From Sycobia sp. Sy_11 (taxonomy: Eukaryota > Arthropoda > Insecta > Hymenoptera > Epichrysomallidae): a stretch of 64,000 nt of DNA. Position 1 is the stretch's first letter. Each line of letters starts with the position of its first letter. The stretch is from assembly GCA_018907035.1 (NCBI GenBank), contig JACCIC010000019.1, forward strand, positions 3,675,001 to 3,739,000. Direction: 5' to 3'. Both the position numbers and the translations under genes were made by a program. Below the pieces are notes generated by a model, which did no database searches, was not told the origin of the DNA, and saw only the letters and a program-made list of their open reading frames with translations. Below are positions 1 to 12,599 of the stretch, in pieces.

Positions 1-2030
1 TTTTAGAGTAATGAGCCAGGGGTCTATTTGTCGAAGGGTTCTTGAACTCACAACCTGCGCGACGTGAACATTGCGTCAGTTATTCTGTATACTTTGCACC
101 TATACTATATTTATTTCGTTGCTGAGCATACTCGTGAAAATAACATATTCTTTATGTCGGACGGTCGGTCTATATTTTTGGCCTGTTTGAGAACGATCTT
201 AATTAATCACACTTGATCGGATCGTTATGGTATTTCGTCTTGCGACCTGGATAAAGAGCCTGAAAAATTATCACATGAAAGATTGAATTGTAACGACAGT
301 TCGCTTTTCTCATACGTCCCTTTGCGAACTATTGTTTGCCCCACAATCGGAGTATCTCAAGTGTATAGCATTGATTTTAATGAAATGAATTCGCTGTTAT
401 TCGTTATATCTGATATTTTGATTCTAAAGCCCCAAAACTTATGCTGGTATTTGATTTCTATACGACTACACATCGTGCCAATTGTATTATAAATGCGTGA
501 ATCCATTTGTCCATATTTCGAATGCAGTCAAATTTAATAAATAAAGGAATTGATAAATGATAAGATGCTTAGATGAAAATGTGATTCTTACACTGCAATT
601 ATCGTATTGTAAACTTGAATAATTTATATACTACATTGATACTTCATTGGTACAATACGGAAAATGAATACAACATTTATTAAATAAAAAGCTCAGTTCG
701 TAAATAATAGCACCGATTATAAAAAAAAATAATTTTATCTTAAAAATTAGTTGTTCAACGAATCTTCTCTTTCAATTTATTGTCCTCATCTCGCCACAAT
801 GCGTTTCATTCGATTTTTCCTTTTCTTTTTTTTTTCTTTTTTTTATTTGCTCAAGCTACTCTCCAAGTTTTCTTTCGCAAGAGCATTTAGGAGCTCGGCC
901 AATTTTCCATTCATCCCCCCTCCCGTCGATTCCAATCGGGCTTTGTTTCTCCTGCGGCAGACTCTACGGATCTGCGGATACGGTCGCAGAGGACAGGAGC
1001 GCGCCAAATCGCGCGAACGCGGCACGCAATCGAGGAGCCGGCTCCAACGACGCTCCGCGAGCGGCGCCTCACGGCCAGGCGCCGAGTGCCGATCGTCAGA
1101 GCCAGGATTCGCTTCCGCGGCGAATTATTTATTTTCACGGTGTACAGATTGCCCGGACGAATGGGGTTTGTTGGCCGTCTCGCCCGATCATTCGGAACGT
1201 TGATAGGACGAGCTCGGCAGCGCAGAATTTTCCCGGATTTCAGAGGGAGCTCGATCTGGACCTCGGCCACGTCGCGTGTTTCGCCGCGTTACAGAGCACT
1301 GCTTATACCGTTCGAGAGCACTCGTCAGCTATAGAAAATCCACATCTCAGGCCGCTCTCAATAACTTATAGCACTCGGTTAAGGACTTGTTTTCTCTTAA
1401 CTCACTGAGAAATTTAACATAAATATTGCAAAGACAAACGGTTTTCGGTATTGCGATAGCGGATGATTCTGCCTATTCAACGCTGCATTTGATAATTCTT
1501 ATACCTGCCTGCTATTTTTGTTTCATGACTGAAATTTGCATAGTTGCAATGATGTAACGTAACGAGAAATCATTCGAATATACGTCCATCAATTGCTAGT
1601 CTCCTATCGTTGGCAAATTACGTATAATATAAAAACTCTTAACAATGTAATAAAGATTATCTACCAATTATCTATTGGTATGCCAAGAGCACAGGCAAAT
1701 CAATTTTATTAAAATCCTAGATTCTGAATTGGTATTCTTTACTTTCATAATACTAGTTGATTTAGATGCAGTCGAGAAATCTGCACCTTCACTTCAAAGG
1801 TTCATGTTCATTTGACATAGAATCAGTAAATTATTGAATTTCCACTTGAAAACCATCATCCCTTATATTGATCGGCGTTCGACCCGACCCCTATACATAC
1901 AGTTCGAGCGAGTCCTCGAATGTAATTTTACCAAACCAAGAGCTAATTACCCATGATTAAAGAAAGAAACAAAAGAAAAAAGAAGAAGAATCCGCCGTCA
2001 AACCCGTTGACTCTGGTAGAATAATAAGTG
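1..2030. other. Gene-free: AT-rich sequence with one GC-rich islet
   Basis: AT-rich DNA apart from a CpG-rich islet at about 880-1340. Both strands of the islet are open for up to 150 codons, but the translations are Arg/Ser/Pro-rich and resemble no family. Positions 25-85 (minus strand) faintly recall the B-box half of a tRNA, but do not fold as one. Confidence 0.6.
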
Positions 2031-2342
2031 AGAGGGACGAGAGATCGAAAGGTGAGCAAACGAAGCCCGAGCGTACCGTCAAAGGGAGCCATAAGAGAAT
2101 CAACGGCGCAGCCCCCGTCCTGATAATTGCGCGGTCGTTCGCCGCCTCCGCCTCCGCCCCCGCCGCCAAACCTGACCCGGAGCAAAAGAGCACACAGATG
2201 GACGGGTGGGACGATCGGCGACGCTAATTGCAGGCGCGGTTAAAACTGCGCGGTCGACGCGAGCTCCGCCAGACGTTAAAGGGGAGCGGGCGAAGGCCCG
2301 GCGGACCGGGTCACGCGGCCTGCCCGGGTAATCCGGTCACGA

Positions 2343-2354
2343 CCCCCCCCCCCC
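2343..2354. repeat. Poly(C) run
   Basis: Twelve consecutive C in a GC-rich islet. It is one of many long C or G runs in this window. Confidence 0.95.
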
Positions 2355-2413
2355 ATACGCGCCGCCACGGCGATCTCTAGTAGGCGGCCGACGTCGGGGC
2401 GAGCGCGCGCGCG

Positions 2414-2435
2414 TTTTTTTTTTTTTTTTTTTTTT
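2414..2435. repeat. Poly(T) run
   Basis: Twenty-two T directly after an alternating CG tract (2402-2413). It is not associated with a recognisable retroposon. Confidence 0.95.
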
Positions 2436-2562
2436 GACGCACCGGACGAACGTTTGATCCCGGTGACCGAGAAGGGTGCTTAGGAGTAGGAGGGGGGGAG
2501 GAGTTGCACACTCGGGGCGACTGCTTCGGAATTCCGCGGGCGCGCTTTTCAAGCCGCATGTA

Positions 2563-2580
2563 GGGGGGGGGGGAGGAGGG
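2563..2580. repeat. Poly(G) and G-rich run
   Basis: Eleven G followed by aggaggg, so a quadruplex-capable tract. Confidence 0.9.
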
Positions 2581-2656
2581 TACGCGAGCGCGGTCGAACG
2601 TTTTTCCGGGCACGTAACTGTCGCAGAGGGGAGAGAGAGAGAAAAGAGAAAGAAAG

Positions 2657-2660
2657 TATA

Positions 2661-2686
<26 letters not shown>
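2657..2686. repeat. (TA)n microsatellite
   Basis: TA array of about 30 bp following a GA-rich tract at 2630-2655. Confidence 0.95.
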
Positions 2687-2692
<6 letters not shown>

Positions 2693-3124
2693 ACGTTGTG
2701 GACGGGAAATGGCCCAATTTACTCAACGAGAATTCGGTAAATTGAGCTGTGTTTAAAAAGGTAGGAGGTGAAAGGGTCTTAGGCTGGAGAATGGTGATTT
2801 TTAGAAATATCCCCGCATCGAGGAAGGAAGTTTCCGTATAGAATAGATAATATCCCGTATAGAAATTTGTTTTATCCCACATTAGAATAAATAAACATCT
2901 TAGATATAGAAGATAGAACATTATTTATACCGATATTCTCAATAAAATAAAACAAAAAATTGAAATCGATCTACTTACATCTTCTTGATCCAATGCTTAT
3001 TTATTTTAAATGTTAAAATTGTACTTATATTGTCAATTAAAGACGTTGGACGAAGATATAATAACAGGTGTGGGTAAATATAATGGGCAATCAAATTATA
3101 CTTTGCTAACAGTTTTATATTGAT

Positions 3125-3320
3125 GTTTTTTATTATTATTTTTTTAGCAGCAGCTTTTTATATCAGACTGTATGGCAGTGATTGTAAGCAAAGACAGATT
3201 GATTGTCGTTTTCGTCGTTCGAATTAATTATATTAATTATTTTATAAAGACTATGAAACTAAAATACATAAAATATTTACTAATAATATATATTGATAAG
3301 AATCTTCATTAGTCTATATA
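3125..3320 (+). repeat. Diverged coding-like repeat, copy 1
   Basis: A T-rich acceptor-like tract ending in gcag is followed by a segment that aligns with 14945-15120 at roughly two thirds identity over about 75 bp, with differences mostly transitions. In the shared frame copy 1 reads L-F-I-S-D-C-M-A-V-I-V-S-K-D-R-L. A tail ending in tcttca/caacg-like sequence also resembles copy 2. The family is unknown; it may be a decayed transposon or duplicated exon. Confidence 0.4.
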
Positions 3321-3656
3321 TTTTTCAACGTTGACAATGTTAATCTTCAAATTATGAGACTTATTTTACAAATTATCCAGAGAGAATTATACATTATTGC
3401 TCTTCACTACAATTTTATATTATTAGTTAATTGGTCGTTTGCTGGATTTTTGCATGTAATGAATAAATCAATAAGTTTTGGTTTCTTTGTCGTCAATTTT
3501 TCTGAAAAAGGTAATATTGCAACTGCTCCTGATCTATAAAAAATTATCTGACGAGTTCGATGCATTATCAACGAAATTCTATTAATAAACATTAACGTAA
3601 GACAGTTTGTATGTTGAGACTGACAATAATTGTTAAGCATTTAAAAATTTAAAAAA

Positions 3657-3678
3657 ATATATATATATATATATATAC
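3657..3678. repeat. (AT)n microsatellite
   Basis: Short AT array of about 22 bp preceded by an A tract. Confidence 0.9.
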
Positions 3679-4080
3679 ATCCCCTTCATCCTTATACAAA
3701 ATTTAGAGTGTCGCTGCTCCAGTAAATGAATTCGTTGACCCCCGCGTGCGGAGTGGGAGGCGATATCGACAGAGGCGGAAGAGATAAAAAAAGAAGAAGA
3801 AGATGAAAAAGGAAAAGCATCTGACAGATTTGACGGATTGAGTTCGTACTCGAGCAACGCCTCGAGAAGCTCCGTGGACGAGCGACTTTCACGCGAACAC
3901 CCTCCCCCTCCCGGAAATTCGATCGGAGACGCATAGCGGCGCTCGATTGAACCTGTGTGTATAGCAGACGACCAGTAACCCCCTCCACCGCCGTCCAAAA
4001 ATGCAAAACTTTTTGGCTTTTAGTCAAAAGTTAGTTTACAATTTGTTTTCTACCGATACGACTGACTGTATGTGCGTGCG

Positions 4081-4102
4081 AGCGCGCGCGCGCGCGTGTG
4101 CG
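4081..4102. repeat. Alternating GC/GT tract
   Basis: An alternating purine-pyrimidine (GC)n run passing into GT, flanked by gtgcgtgcg and tctgtgtagtgtg. It is a candidate Z-DNA former. Confidence 0.85.
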
Positions 4103-5922
4103 TCTGTGTAGTGTGGGAATATAATTCATCGGCTCTGGTCAGTTGCCGCTCGAAGTCACTTTAGAATGATGCATTATTATGCGCTGTTCGTCGGTTCAAT
4201 GATTCGGGGAAAAATCGTTATAGGAAGTGTTTCGGACAAATTCGAAAAATGTATGCGCGTTCCAATTGAAATATGCGCCGTTCCAACGAGAAGAATATGG
4301 CTGAATAATAAAAAGTTGCCGCTAAATTTTCTACAAAAAATCGTTATTTATTCATGGATTCAAAATTTCACGGTCTGAAATAAATAATGTAAAGGTAAAT
4401 ACCGCCGCAAGGAGGAGCGCAGCGGTGGAAACACGGCAGGACAATATTCCATACTGTCTAGCCCCGTCTTAGGCTTATTCCTCCAATGGTTTTCGAAACG
4501 ATCAGGCTATTAACAGGTGGAAGGTCGACTTCTGGCCGCGTTCACAAATTAAAATAATATAAGATTACTCTCTTCCGATATTTGCTTTATATATAATGCT
4601 TATTTCGTCATTTCATATATTTAAGTATATATATCTATATATGTGTGTGTGTTATTATTATTACATCGAAATAGTATTTGATTATTTGTCTTTTCCAAAT
4701 CAATTTTGCAGTTTATTACGTGAACGCATTTCTTATATACTCGTCACAAAATAAGCCGATTGTATAGGACTATTAGGAATGGTGAACTAATAAAATATAA
4801 AACAGTCTTATTTACTAGTTAAAGAATTACTTAAATTAAAGTCACAATCTTACATCAATATAAGAAATAATAATTAAAATTCGTAAACCTGTTGAAAAAC
4901 TATAATGCACGTATAGAATGTATCAGAAAATCAGTATTATTATGCTCAGGAATTAGCATAAAGCAAAAAAAAAGTATAATGTTAGTTACGATTAATTGTG
5001 ATGATCCTGTAAGCCCTTGTATATGTGACATTTAAATTATTCTCAGCGACGTAAATCGTCTTATCTAAACAAAGCGTTATATTCATTACTTACAAACTGT
5101 TCTTGCCCGCTTATTACTGGTTGTACTTTTTCTTTTATTAAACGCAAATACTCATTTTATACGTTTAATGAAAAGACGCATAAAAAAGTTGAGATAGAAG
5201 CAGGATGTTTAATATTCTACAACCATAATTTTTTTAATTTCGCACGAATGATAAGACGAACGTCTTTTTAACTGCGCGCGAAAAGTTTTATATAGATAAC
5301 GCCTCGCAAGTGCTCGAAACGCCTCGAAAGTTTTTTGCAAAAAAAAAAGAGAGAGAAAAAAAAAGAGAAGAAAAAAAAGGACAATGAAAAACTATGCGCA
5401 CCAGCAAGAAGTTAAAGTCGGAAATATATAAGTTTGCCGGGATAAAAGATAATTCCGTATAATTAAAAAAAGAAAAAACCAAACAAAAACGAAGAACAAA
5501 AAGGGGAAGAAGAGGAGCAAGAAGAAGCGAAGGAAATTCCCGAGGTAAGTTTACGGGTGTATATACGCGAGGCATTATATACACATAGGTCCCGGGCAAA
5601 AGCCGCCTGGCACTTATCTCGAGAACACGGGCGTCTCGACGCTCCGGTTGGGTGGTGGGGGGACGGGGGGGACGTGGCAGTAGCGTTGGTCGTGGCACGG
5701 AAAAGAAAAAGGGCCGATAAAGACCCGCGGGCGGAAAAGTAAAATAGCGCCCGTGGCGGTCGTCGTGCCGGCGCTCCCTCCACCCCCCCCCCAAACCCGA
5801 CCCGTGTCACGGGGTCTCGAGGAGTGTAAACTCGGAGAAGAGCACTCGAAGGACCGACGTCAATGAAAATCTCATATCCTGCCACTTCGTTTGACGGGCT
5901 CGCGGGCCGTGAAAGCCGACCG

Positions 5923-5949
5923 CGGCGGCGGCGGCGGCGGCGGTGGTGG
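5923..5949. repeat. (CGG)n trinucleotide repeat
   Basis: CGG units passing into TGG units in a GC-rich islet. It is not inside an accepted gene. Confidence 0.9.
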
Positions 5950-6088
5950 CCCTTCTCGAGCCGAGCCGGACGAGATAAAAAGAGGAAAATATGACGAGGA
6001 GGACGACCCTGCTTTACGCTCGAATTATTCCATATACTTTTCTTTTCTGCGTTTTTACCGAATAAAGCTGAAATTTTTCAGTCCAAAC

Positions 6089-6117
<29 letters not shown>
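6089..6117. repeat. Poly(A) run, 29 bp
   Basis: The longest adenine run in the window. A retroposon tail was considered, but no body or target duplication could be identified. Confidence 0.95.
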
Positions 6118-6121
<4 letters not shown>

Positions 6122-6932
6122 GCGATGGAAAGGCAAGGCGGAGGCTGAGAATTAACGTGGCTATCGAAGAAATGAAATTCGGTTAGCTCAATTATTGCAA
6201 TCGTTTGATTTAGCGTGCAGAAAGGTACATTGACATAATCCTTTTTTTATGTGGAAAATCGAGTAAAATTTTTCATTTAATGTTAAATAAAGAGAGGATT
6301 TGGCTGTTTCGTTATTGTTTTAATATATATCTTTCTAAATTGCTTCTACACAATCGTTTTTCATTAAAATCTTCGAAGCTTATTTTCTCCCGTATTTAGC
6401 GTCCGCCAATCATTACGAAGTGTCAGAAGTTCATGTATGATAAGTAGTCCACTAATCGAAATAAACTAAAAGTTGTTGGTTTGTACTTTATTTTCTCTGG
6501 TATTGGAACTAAAAAGATTTAAAAAAAGAACATCTTTTAATTGTTTGAGCAAAGTAAAGTAAATTACTTTTCTATAAAAAAAAGCATTTCTCAAACTTAA
6601 AGTAATTATAACTTTTATCATTTTATCAACTCGTTAGTTACTTTTTTAGTTCTTGAAGAAAAATGTATGAAGATTAAAATTAGATTTGTATATTTTACTA
6701 ACGAATATACGTCTGCATTTTTCCTATGATTGTGAGGCTTCAATTGTAAAATAATCGATACTGTTTTATTTAGCTCGCAGCAATTTTTTTTGTATACAGT
6801 GCTCAAAAACATATCAAAAGATTTGCCTAAGTCTTAAGAGATAGCCAAAAACAAACATATAGCTACCCAAACATATATCTTAGCCTGTATATTAGACATT
6901 CATATATCCTATAGATTGATACTTATTTTGAA

Positions 6933-7036
6933 GGTCAGTTTCAGCCCATCACATGATGATCACGTTCTTTTCAATGTTGGACAGGGATTAACCTTATAAA
7001 AACATTGATTCTAATGCCGTGAGATGAAACTGGCCC
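6933..7036. repeat. Imperfect hairpin, about 104 bp
   Basis: Outer arms at 6933-6943 and 7026-7036 pair over 11 positions with one G.T pair. The arms extend imperfectly (cccatcac against gtgaga), and an inner 8 bp pair, tcaatgtt at 6971-6978 with aacattga at 7001-7008, closes a 22-base loop. The shape suits a small hairpin RNA or a short inverted-repeat transposon; no known family was recognised. Confidence 0.4.
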
Positions 7037-7321
7037 GCAAATGCCTGAAAATATCTTTGTAAACTTTGCAGTAGATTTAAAATAAACAAATGCCGCAACG
7101 AAGTAACAAACACTTTTTTAAGGCTTTCGAAGCCGACGTTCCTCTTCACTTCCACTGCTTTTGCAAATCGCAATCAAATGATTTCGCGCCCCATTGCTTA
7201 TAGCTGTAAAATATATTAAAAAAGAACACGCCGCAAAATTTTAATTATCTCGTAAAAAAGGCTAAAGCTTTGGCGAGAAGGCAAGAAGAAGGTCAACCAT
7301 CGCTCTAGCAATGATATTATA

Positions 7322-7323
<2 letters not shown>

Positions 7324-7375
<52 letters not shown>
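7324..7375. repeat. (TA)n microsatellite
   Basis: About 52 bp of uninterrupted TA, one of the longest in the window. Confidence 0.95.
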
Positions 7376-7381
<6 letters not shown>

Positions 7382-9330
7382 AAGAAATTTCCTGTAAGTC
7401 CCGCAAACGGCCGAAAGTTTCGGGTGCCGAATTACACGCAAAGTTCCTCGGAACCGCTAATGTTGCCGAGTGCGCTCAAATAATCATACCGCGATTGATA
7501 CAGTGAAACTACGAAAGTTTTTTCTAATTAGTTGAAAGTGCGCGCGACCCGGCGAATTGCTCGTCGCGCCTTATCTCGATCGCCGGGCCGCCCGGCGATA
7601 GACCGAGCGCGAGCCCCGCGGAAGTTTCTGCGGCGGCCCCGCTCCGCCGGGCAGAGGCTTACGTGGCGAATGGACTTCGTCGCCGAGGACGCCGTCTATC
7701 GTACAACCGTACGTAGCCCGAGGCGTCTCCGCGCGAGGCGACTTCGGTCGGCGCGTCTCGCCCGGGCGTCGGCTCGGGCTCCGCGGCGGAACTCCCCGGG
7801 TGGAGATAGCATAGGGGAGGGTCGTTAAAAAAGTTGCCCGCGCCGCCCCGGCAACGACGCGGCCGACGGGGTCGCTCGGTTGCCGCGGGAAGCCCGAGCC
7901 GCGGGGAGGGAAATTAACGAGCATCGCGAGGGGTTTGGCGAGGGAGGGGGGGCAGAGGGGCGTGAAAAAAGCGCACTCTTACGCGCGACGCAAGAAGGGC
8001 GCGAGAATCGCGGAGAGCTCATTTGCGGTCGGGAATTTTCGTACCTCCCCACCCCTCCCCTCACGTTTCCAGAGGGATGCGAATGACTTTTCGGCGTGTG
8101 CACGGAGGGGTGGGGGGAGGGCGAGCGAAATTACCCGAAATTATCAAATTTACGAGGGGATTTTACGTACGCGCTAGACCCGTGGGGAGAGTTCATCGTT
8201 TTTTTCCCCCCCCCACGAAATGCATCTCCTGTTATAGTAGAGAATAATACGGTAGAAATCGGCGCGTCACGAGAATAACCGTGTTATGCAAATTACTCGG
8301 CTTTATTTCCATGCCCTATTAAAGATTAAAATCAAAGGTTACAAATGAAACATGTAAATTTTTCCATCGTTTTCGTTTCAGTCATGATAACAAAAAGAAA
8401 ATGAGCACGCGTATAATTGTAATTGCAAATTACAAAACTCAAACGAATTTTTTTACATTGGAATTTTTAATCTACATAATAATTCTAAACTGCACTTTCG
8501 TAAGAATTTCTCGCGCTTAATTAAAATAATGGCTAATATCGTTTTATGCTGGGGAAAAAGAGAACTTTTTAACTTCAATACATTGAGTTTCCATAAAGAA
8601 ACATTTTGAAAAAATATTATTAAAATGCAAACAGCTTTCTTACAGGAAATTCAATCCTGTAATCTTTTGCATTTTTTACTGCTCTTTTTGTAAAAAATTC
8701 AGTTACGAGATAAACTTTATCAACATCCTTTTTACTAGGGCAGTTTTCCCAACTTTTGTTAAAAAAAATTTCATAGAATTTATTTACCTTTACTCTTGAT
8801 GTCTAAGTAGATATTTCTTAAAATAATATCATATGAGTGCATTAATCCACTTTAAATAAATACATTAATTACTTCTACTTGCATTATTTCAATATAGATA
8901 TACTGATCAAATCAATCTCACAAATAAATTTTAGATAAGAATATTAAGTCTATGATTAACGTAATAACTATAATTGAGAAAAATAGTTTGTTTTATCAAG
9001 AAAATATTTTCTTTAGTTGCATTAACCACATACTGTCTTATATGAAGAGCTTAACTTAAATCAAATGAGTTAATTTTAATTTTAATAAATATTTCTTTTA
9101 ATATTACACATAATATTTGCATGGCAGACTTTTCAAAAATGCTTACTTGACAAGAGAATTATCTATTTGAACATCGATAAAAAATTATTAAAAATTTCAT
9201 TGAAACCTGCAATCTAAAGTTGCTAATCTCATCTTTGTTAATGCGTTGGTTATGAATAAAATCGAACGTGCCCATGTATCACACTCGAATGAAATTCTAA
9301 AGTAAAAAGGGCGAGAATATATGCACGGAT

Positions 9331-9331
9331 G

Positions 9332-9399
<68 letters not shown>

Positions 9400-9425
9400 T
9401 ATGTACGTATATACGTATATGTTGA
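9331..9425. repeat. Interrupted (TA)n microsatellite
   Basis: A pure core of about 52 bp at 9342-9393, bordered by degenerated tacata, tgtacgta and tacgta units. This suggests an old, long array. Confidence 0.95.
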
Positions 9426-9637
9426 ATTAGGTATACTCGGTAGTAAATTATAAAGAAACATTCTCAACAATCTCGCTTTAAAGCTGCATACTTTTTACAG
9501 CGCACCGCTGTAAAACTGGAGCCTCTTAAAATTGATTTATATAAAAAGCACTTTCGCCGGGCAAAAAATAGATTGCAACTCGTTAATTACCCTGACACCC
9601 CATGTGTGCTCCATCTTAATCGTCACAAATTCCCGCG

Positions 9638-9639
<2 letters not shown>

Positions 9640-9690
<51 letters not shown>
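9640..9690. repeat. (TA)n microsatellite
   Basis: About 51 bp of TA, only 215 bp after the previous array. Confidence 0.95.
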
Positions 9691-9692
<2 letters not shown>

Positions 9693-9940
9693 GATGGTTA
9701 AATCTTCTTTTATCGAACAAATGTAAATCGCAATGAACGGCAAAGGGAGAGAAAGGAGGGGTGAGAGAGAAAATTCATATAAAGGGGCATTAAAAATCTG
9801 CTCTTATCTCAGGGTAAGGGGAGGGGGTGCACTTCCTTCATATACATAGCGTGCGTTCCTTAAATGAAGCGATAGATTGAGGGAGCTATGCGCAGCTCCG
9901 CTTTAAAATGAATTCACAAACAAGTTATATAGTAATACTA

Positions 9941-9944
9941 ATAC

Positions 9945-10014
<70 letters not shown>
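9941..10014. repeat. (TAA)n trinucleotide microsatellite
   Basis: About 24 TAA units, the only long trinucleotide array in the window. On the complementary strand it reads as polyleucine, which explains a spurious minus-strand open frame. Confidence 0.95.
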
Positions 10015-10015
<1 letters not shown>

Positions 10016-11044
10016 TTATTTGGTAGAGATTAATAAATGCTCGTATAGATAATTTATTATTAGCATAGAAACCACTGTATGCGGAACAGATTGCGCGGAT
10101 GGCCCTGGCATCGGTAGAAATTTCCGCGCGCTCGGACGGGCGATACAAAGCAGCTGGGCATAACTGCAACGTACCCGTTAAAATTTCCCGGGCGGAATTA
10201 GGCATTTTTGGAACGAATTTAATTTTGGGCGCCGTTGCGTTTAACGACCCCGAAATAAAAGTATCATACGGCCATGCGTAATCGAATCCCAGGACGGTGT
10301 GCTTTGGGTAAAATCTTACGAAGGCCGCGGCATTCGACGATGCTGTCTTCGTAGAAAAATGTTTGTTTAATACGTTGATCCGGCCCGTGTTCCAGATCGC
10401 CCCATTACGAAGTCTCTTATCACGAGGCTAAAGGAGTACGGGAAACCAGAAATTTTTCACAATGTATAGAATGAAAATCGTACTGTGCGTTAAGATATAG
10501 TTACAAGTAACGTCACTTGCAATAGAAATAAAATTGTGCAGTTGAGGAGAGATTGTACGTCAATGTGACAGTGAAGTTTGATTAACAATCGTATAAAATG
10601 TCATGTAAATTACAGAATTGACAATAAGACAGGTGTACTAGTGAGCTTATATCTGGTAAAATCTCGTATTTATCAGAATAAGTTCGATTACGTTATAGGT
10701 AGTAGTTAAAATTCACATTTTCGTGTTTAGAGTAAAAACGAATTTTTTATTAAAAATATCTAATCTATCTACGAGATATTAGATACGTATATTAATGAAA
10801 CTTAATAGATATATAACGTAATAAAGTTTTCATGTTCATAATTTAAGTTGTTTTTTTCGATTGATGATTTAAATGGGTTACTTCGTTAATTACTAATATG
10901 AGTCATTTTTTAAAATAATCTTGTCTCTCATTTTTTGTCGTTGAAGGATGGCTTGTAACCTAATAAATATAGAAGGAAATTGTCGCGAAAGTCAGTTTAT
11001 TATGATGAAATTTACATAGAGAAACTAGGTGAAGATCGAGATAG

Positions 11045-11047
<3 letters not shown>

Positions 11048-11089
<42 letters not shown>
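11048..11089. repeat. (GA)n microsatellite
   Basis: About 42 bp purine-only array at the left border of a large GC-rich islet. Confidence 0.95.
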
Positions 11090-11093
<4 letters not shown>

Positions 11094-11830
11094 GAGATAG
11101 CTCTGGCGAGGCAAAGTTACAGAGACTATTAACGTCTTATCTTACAGCGGGAGCTGCTTTTACCGCTCGCTGGCTCCGAACTATGCACTTATACTTACCT
11201 TGTATCCTTAGTGGGAAACGCGCGGGGGTAGGGGGGAAGGAGGAGGGAATTTCTAATCGCAACGAAACTCGGACGCCCCGGCATCGTCCTCGATTTCCTC
11301 GGCGTAATGGTATTCCTTCGCGTAAGGAGGGACACGTCTCTCGCTGCGACCGGCATCTTCCCATTCAACGGTGACGGTTCGGCGAGGGGTTTGCAGCGGA
11401 TGGCGGGTCGCGGGGAGGGTTGAGGGGTTGGTTTCGAGAGAGCGCGAGGCAGCCTTAATTCGAACGAAGAACACTCCGCCCGTTTCCGAGCGAGCGGCGC
11501 AGTCCGCTGATTCTGCTGACCCCGCCCCTTTATTTCCCCGTTCCAGTTATTCCGGAACAAGACGCGATATCTATACGGTAAGACGGGCGGGGGGGGGGGA
11601 TGGGCGCCGGGAGTGGTAGAGGACAATAAAAGCGAGGGTGTACCGCAAGACAAAAGCCCCGGGAATCGGGATCGCGACATCTCGCCGCGTAGGAAGCGTT
11701 GCCTTGACGGCGTTCTCTCGTCAGCGTCCCGTCTCGATGCTGGATCCGTGTTCCCCGGTGCTCCGTGCACTGGAATTATGTCGACTCTCCCTTACTCGCC
11801 CTCGCCGACCCCTCTGCCGCCCCTCTCGCA

Positions 11831-11849
11831 CTCTCTCTCTCTCTCTCTC
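11831..11849. repeat. (CT)n tract
   Basis: Short CT array inside a longer pyrimidine-rich segment at 11786-11880. Confidence 0.85.
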
Positions 11850-11974
11850 GCTCCCTCTCGTCCTCGCCCCCGCGTCCTCGCCAGATCGATGCGGACAATG
11901 GACATCTGGGGAACACTGCCTCGCGCAACCGAACCGTGCGCCAGATTAAACGCGCGTCGGGTCGGTGGAAGAGC

Positions 11975-11995
11975 GGGGGTGGGCGGGGGCGGGGG
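11975..11995 (+). other. Potential G-quadruplex with single-base loops
   Basis: Four guanine runs of 5, 3, 5 and 5 are separated by single bases T, C and C. This is the classic pattern for a very stable parallel intramolecular quadruplex. It lies in a GC-rich islet with no gene recognised nearby. Confidence 0.7.
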
Positions 11996-12565
11996 TATTT
12001 TGGCGGATTTCATTCGTAATGAGAAGTATGCGGAGACTTGGGAAATCGGACTTGGTAACGATTTTCCCCTTTCGTGCCCTTATACCGCCGAATAATCCGA
12101 ACGTTGCAGTTTAAAAATAAGATTTTTACATATTTGTCGCCATGCGAATGCTTCGTGTATAAGATTCTTCAATTAGGCGAAACTTTTTGTTTAGAGTTCA
12201 TACTACGATATGAAGCTATTGTAAATTTAATTCAGTCGGGTTTTCATTCGATACTTACTTTATTGGGAATAAATGAAAATTCATCCGTCTGATTATCTTC
12301 GTGTCTTTTTCATATAACTGTATTATATATTTGACGAAGTTTAACAAATTTTCAACAGTATCCTAATATGATCTCGTATAAATCAAACCTATAGTTAAAC
12401 TGCATAAAGCTTCTAGAGAAAAGTCTTTTTTTCACCTGTAATTGAGCGTACAAAGAAATAATGGAAATGAGTAGTTAACCGTTGTTAAAAGCATCGGCTG
12501 AGAGGTAAAGGAGAAAGGATTGTATCGAAGCTTAAAAAAGAAGCGAGAAGTATAGTGGAAGTGGA

Positions 12566-12568
<3 letters not shown>

Positions 12569-12599
<31 letters not shown>
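12569..12599. repeat. (GA)n microsatellite
   Basis: About 30 bp GA array. A second one follows 190 bp later on the same strand. Confidence 0.95.

Larger units (their letters stand above)
2030..6150. other. Gene-free: alternating GC-rich islets and AT-rich DNA
   Basis: GC-rich islets at 2030-2640, 3720-4110 and 5540-6010 carry poly(C), poly(G), CGG and CG runs. A purine-rich tract at 5340-5540 includes AG- and GAA-rich sequence. The AT-rich intervals contain the diverged repeat copy 1 and nothing else that was recognised. Confidence 0.6.
6150..11120. other. Gene-free: AT-rich DNA, one GC-rich islet, dense microsatellites
   Basis: Holds the 104 bp imperfect hairpin, three long TA arrays and the TAA array. 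The islet at 7500-8290 is very CpG-rich with G-rich runs (8105-8120), and all of its open frames are overlapping Arg/Pro/Ser-rich shadows. 8290-9300 is plain AT-rich sequence. 10080-10420 is moderately GC-rich without a recognisable gene. Confidence 0.6.

Noticed and set aside
20..85. Minus-strand similarity to the 3' half of a tRNA or a tRNA-derived SINE
   Set aside because: A B-box-like gagttcaag is present, but the T stem and cloverleaf cannot be formed and no A box or tail was found.
2337..2921. 194-codon minus-strand frame
   Set aside because: Runs through poly(T), TA and poly(G/C) tracts; the translation is low complexity with no conserved segment.
6089..6117. 29 bp poly(A) as the tail of a processed retrocopy
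   Set aside because: The preceding 500 bp is GC-rich non-coding sequence with no recognisable mRNA, and no target-site duplication was visible.
9903..10205. Minus-strand open frame of 100 codons with a long leucine run
   Set aside because: The leucine run is only the complement of the (TAA)n array; the remainder has no family resemblance.
11195..11770. 191-codon minus-strand frame, the second longest in the window
   Set aside because: Arg/Pro/Ser-rich, with several overlapping frames open on both strands in the same CpG-rich islet; no domain or splice pattern.
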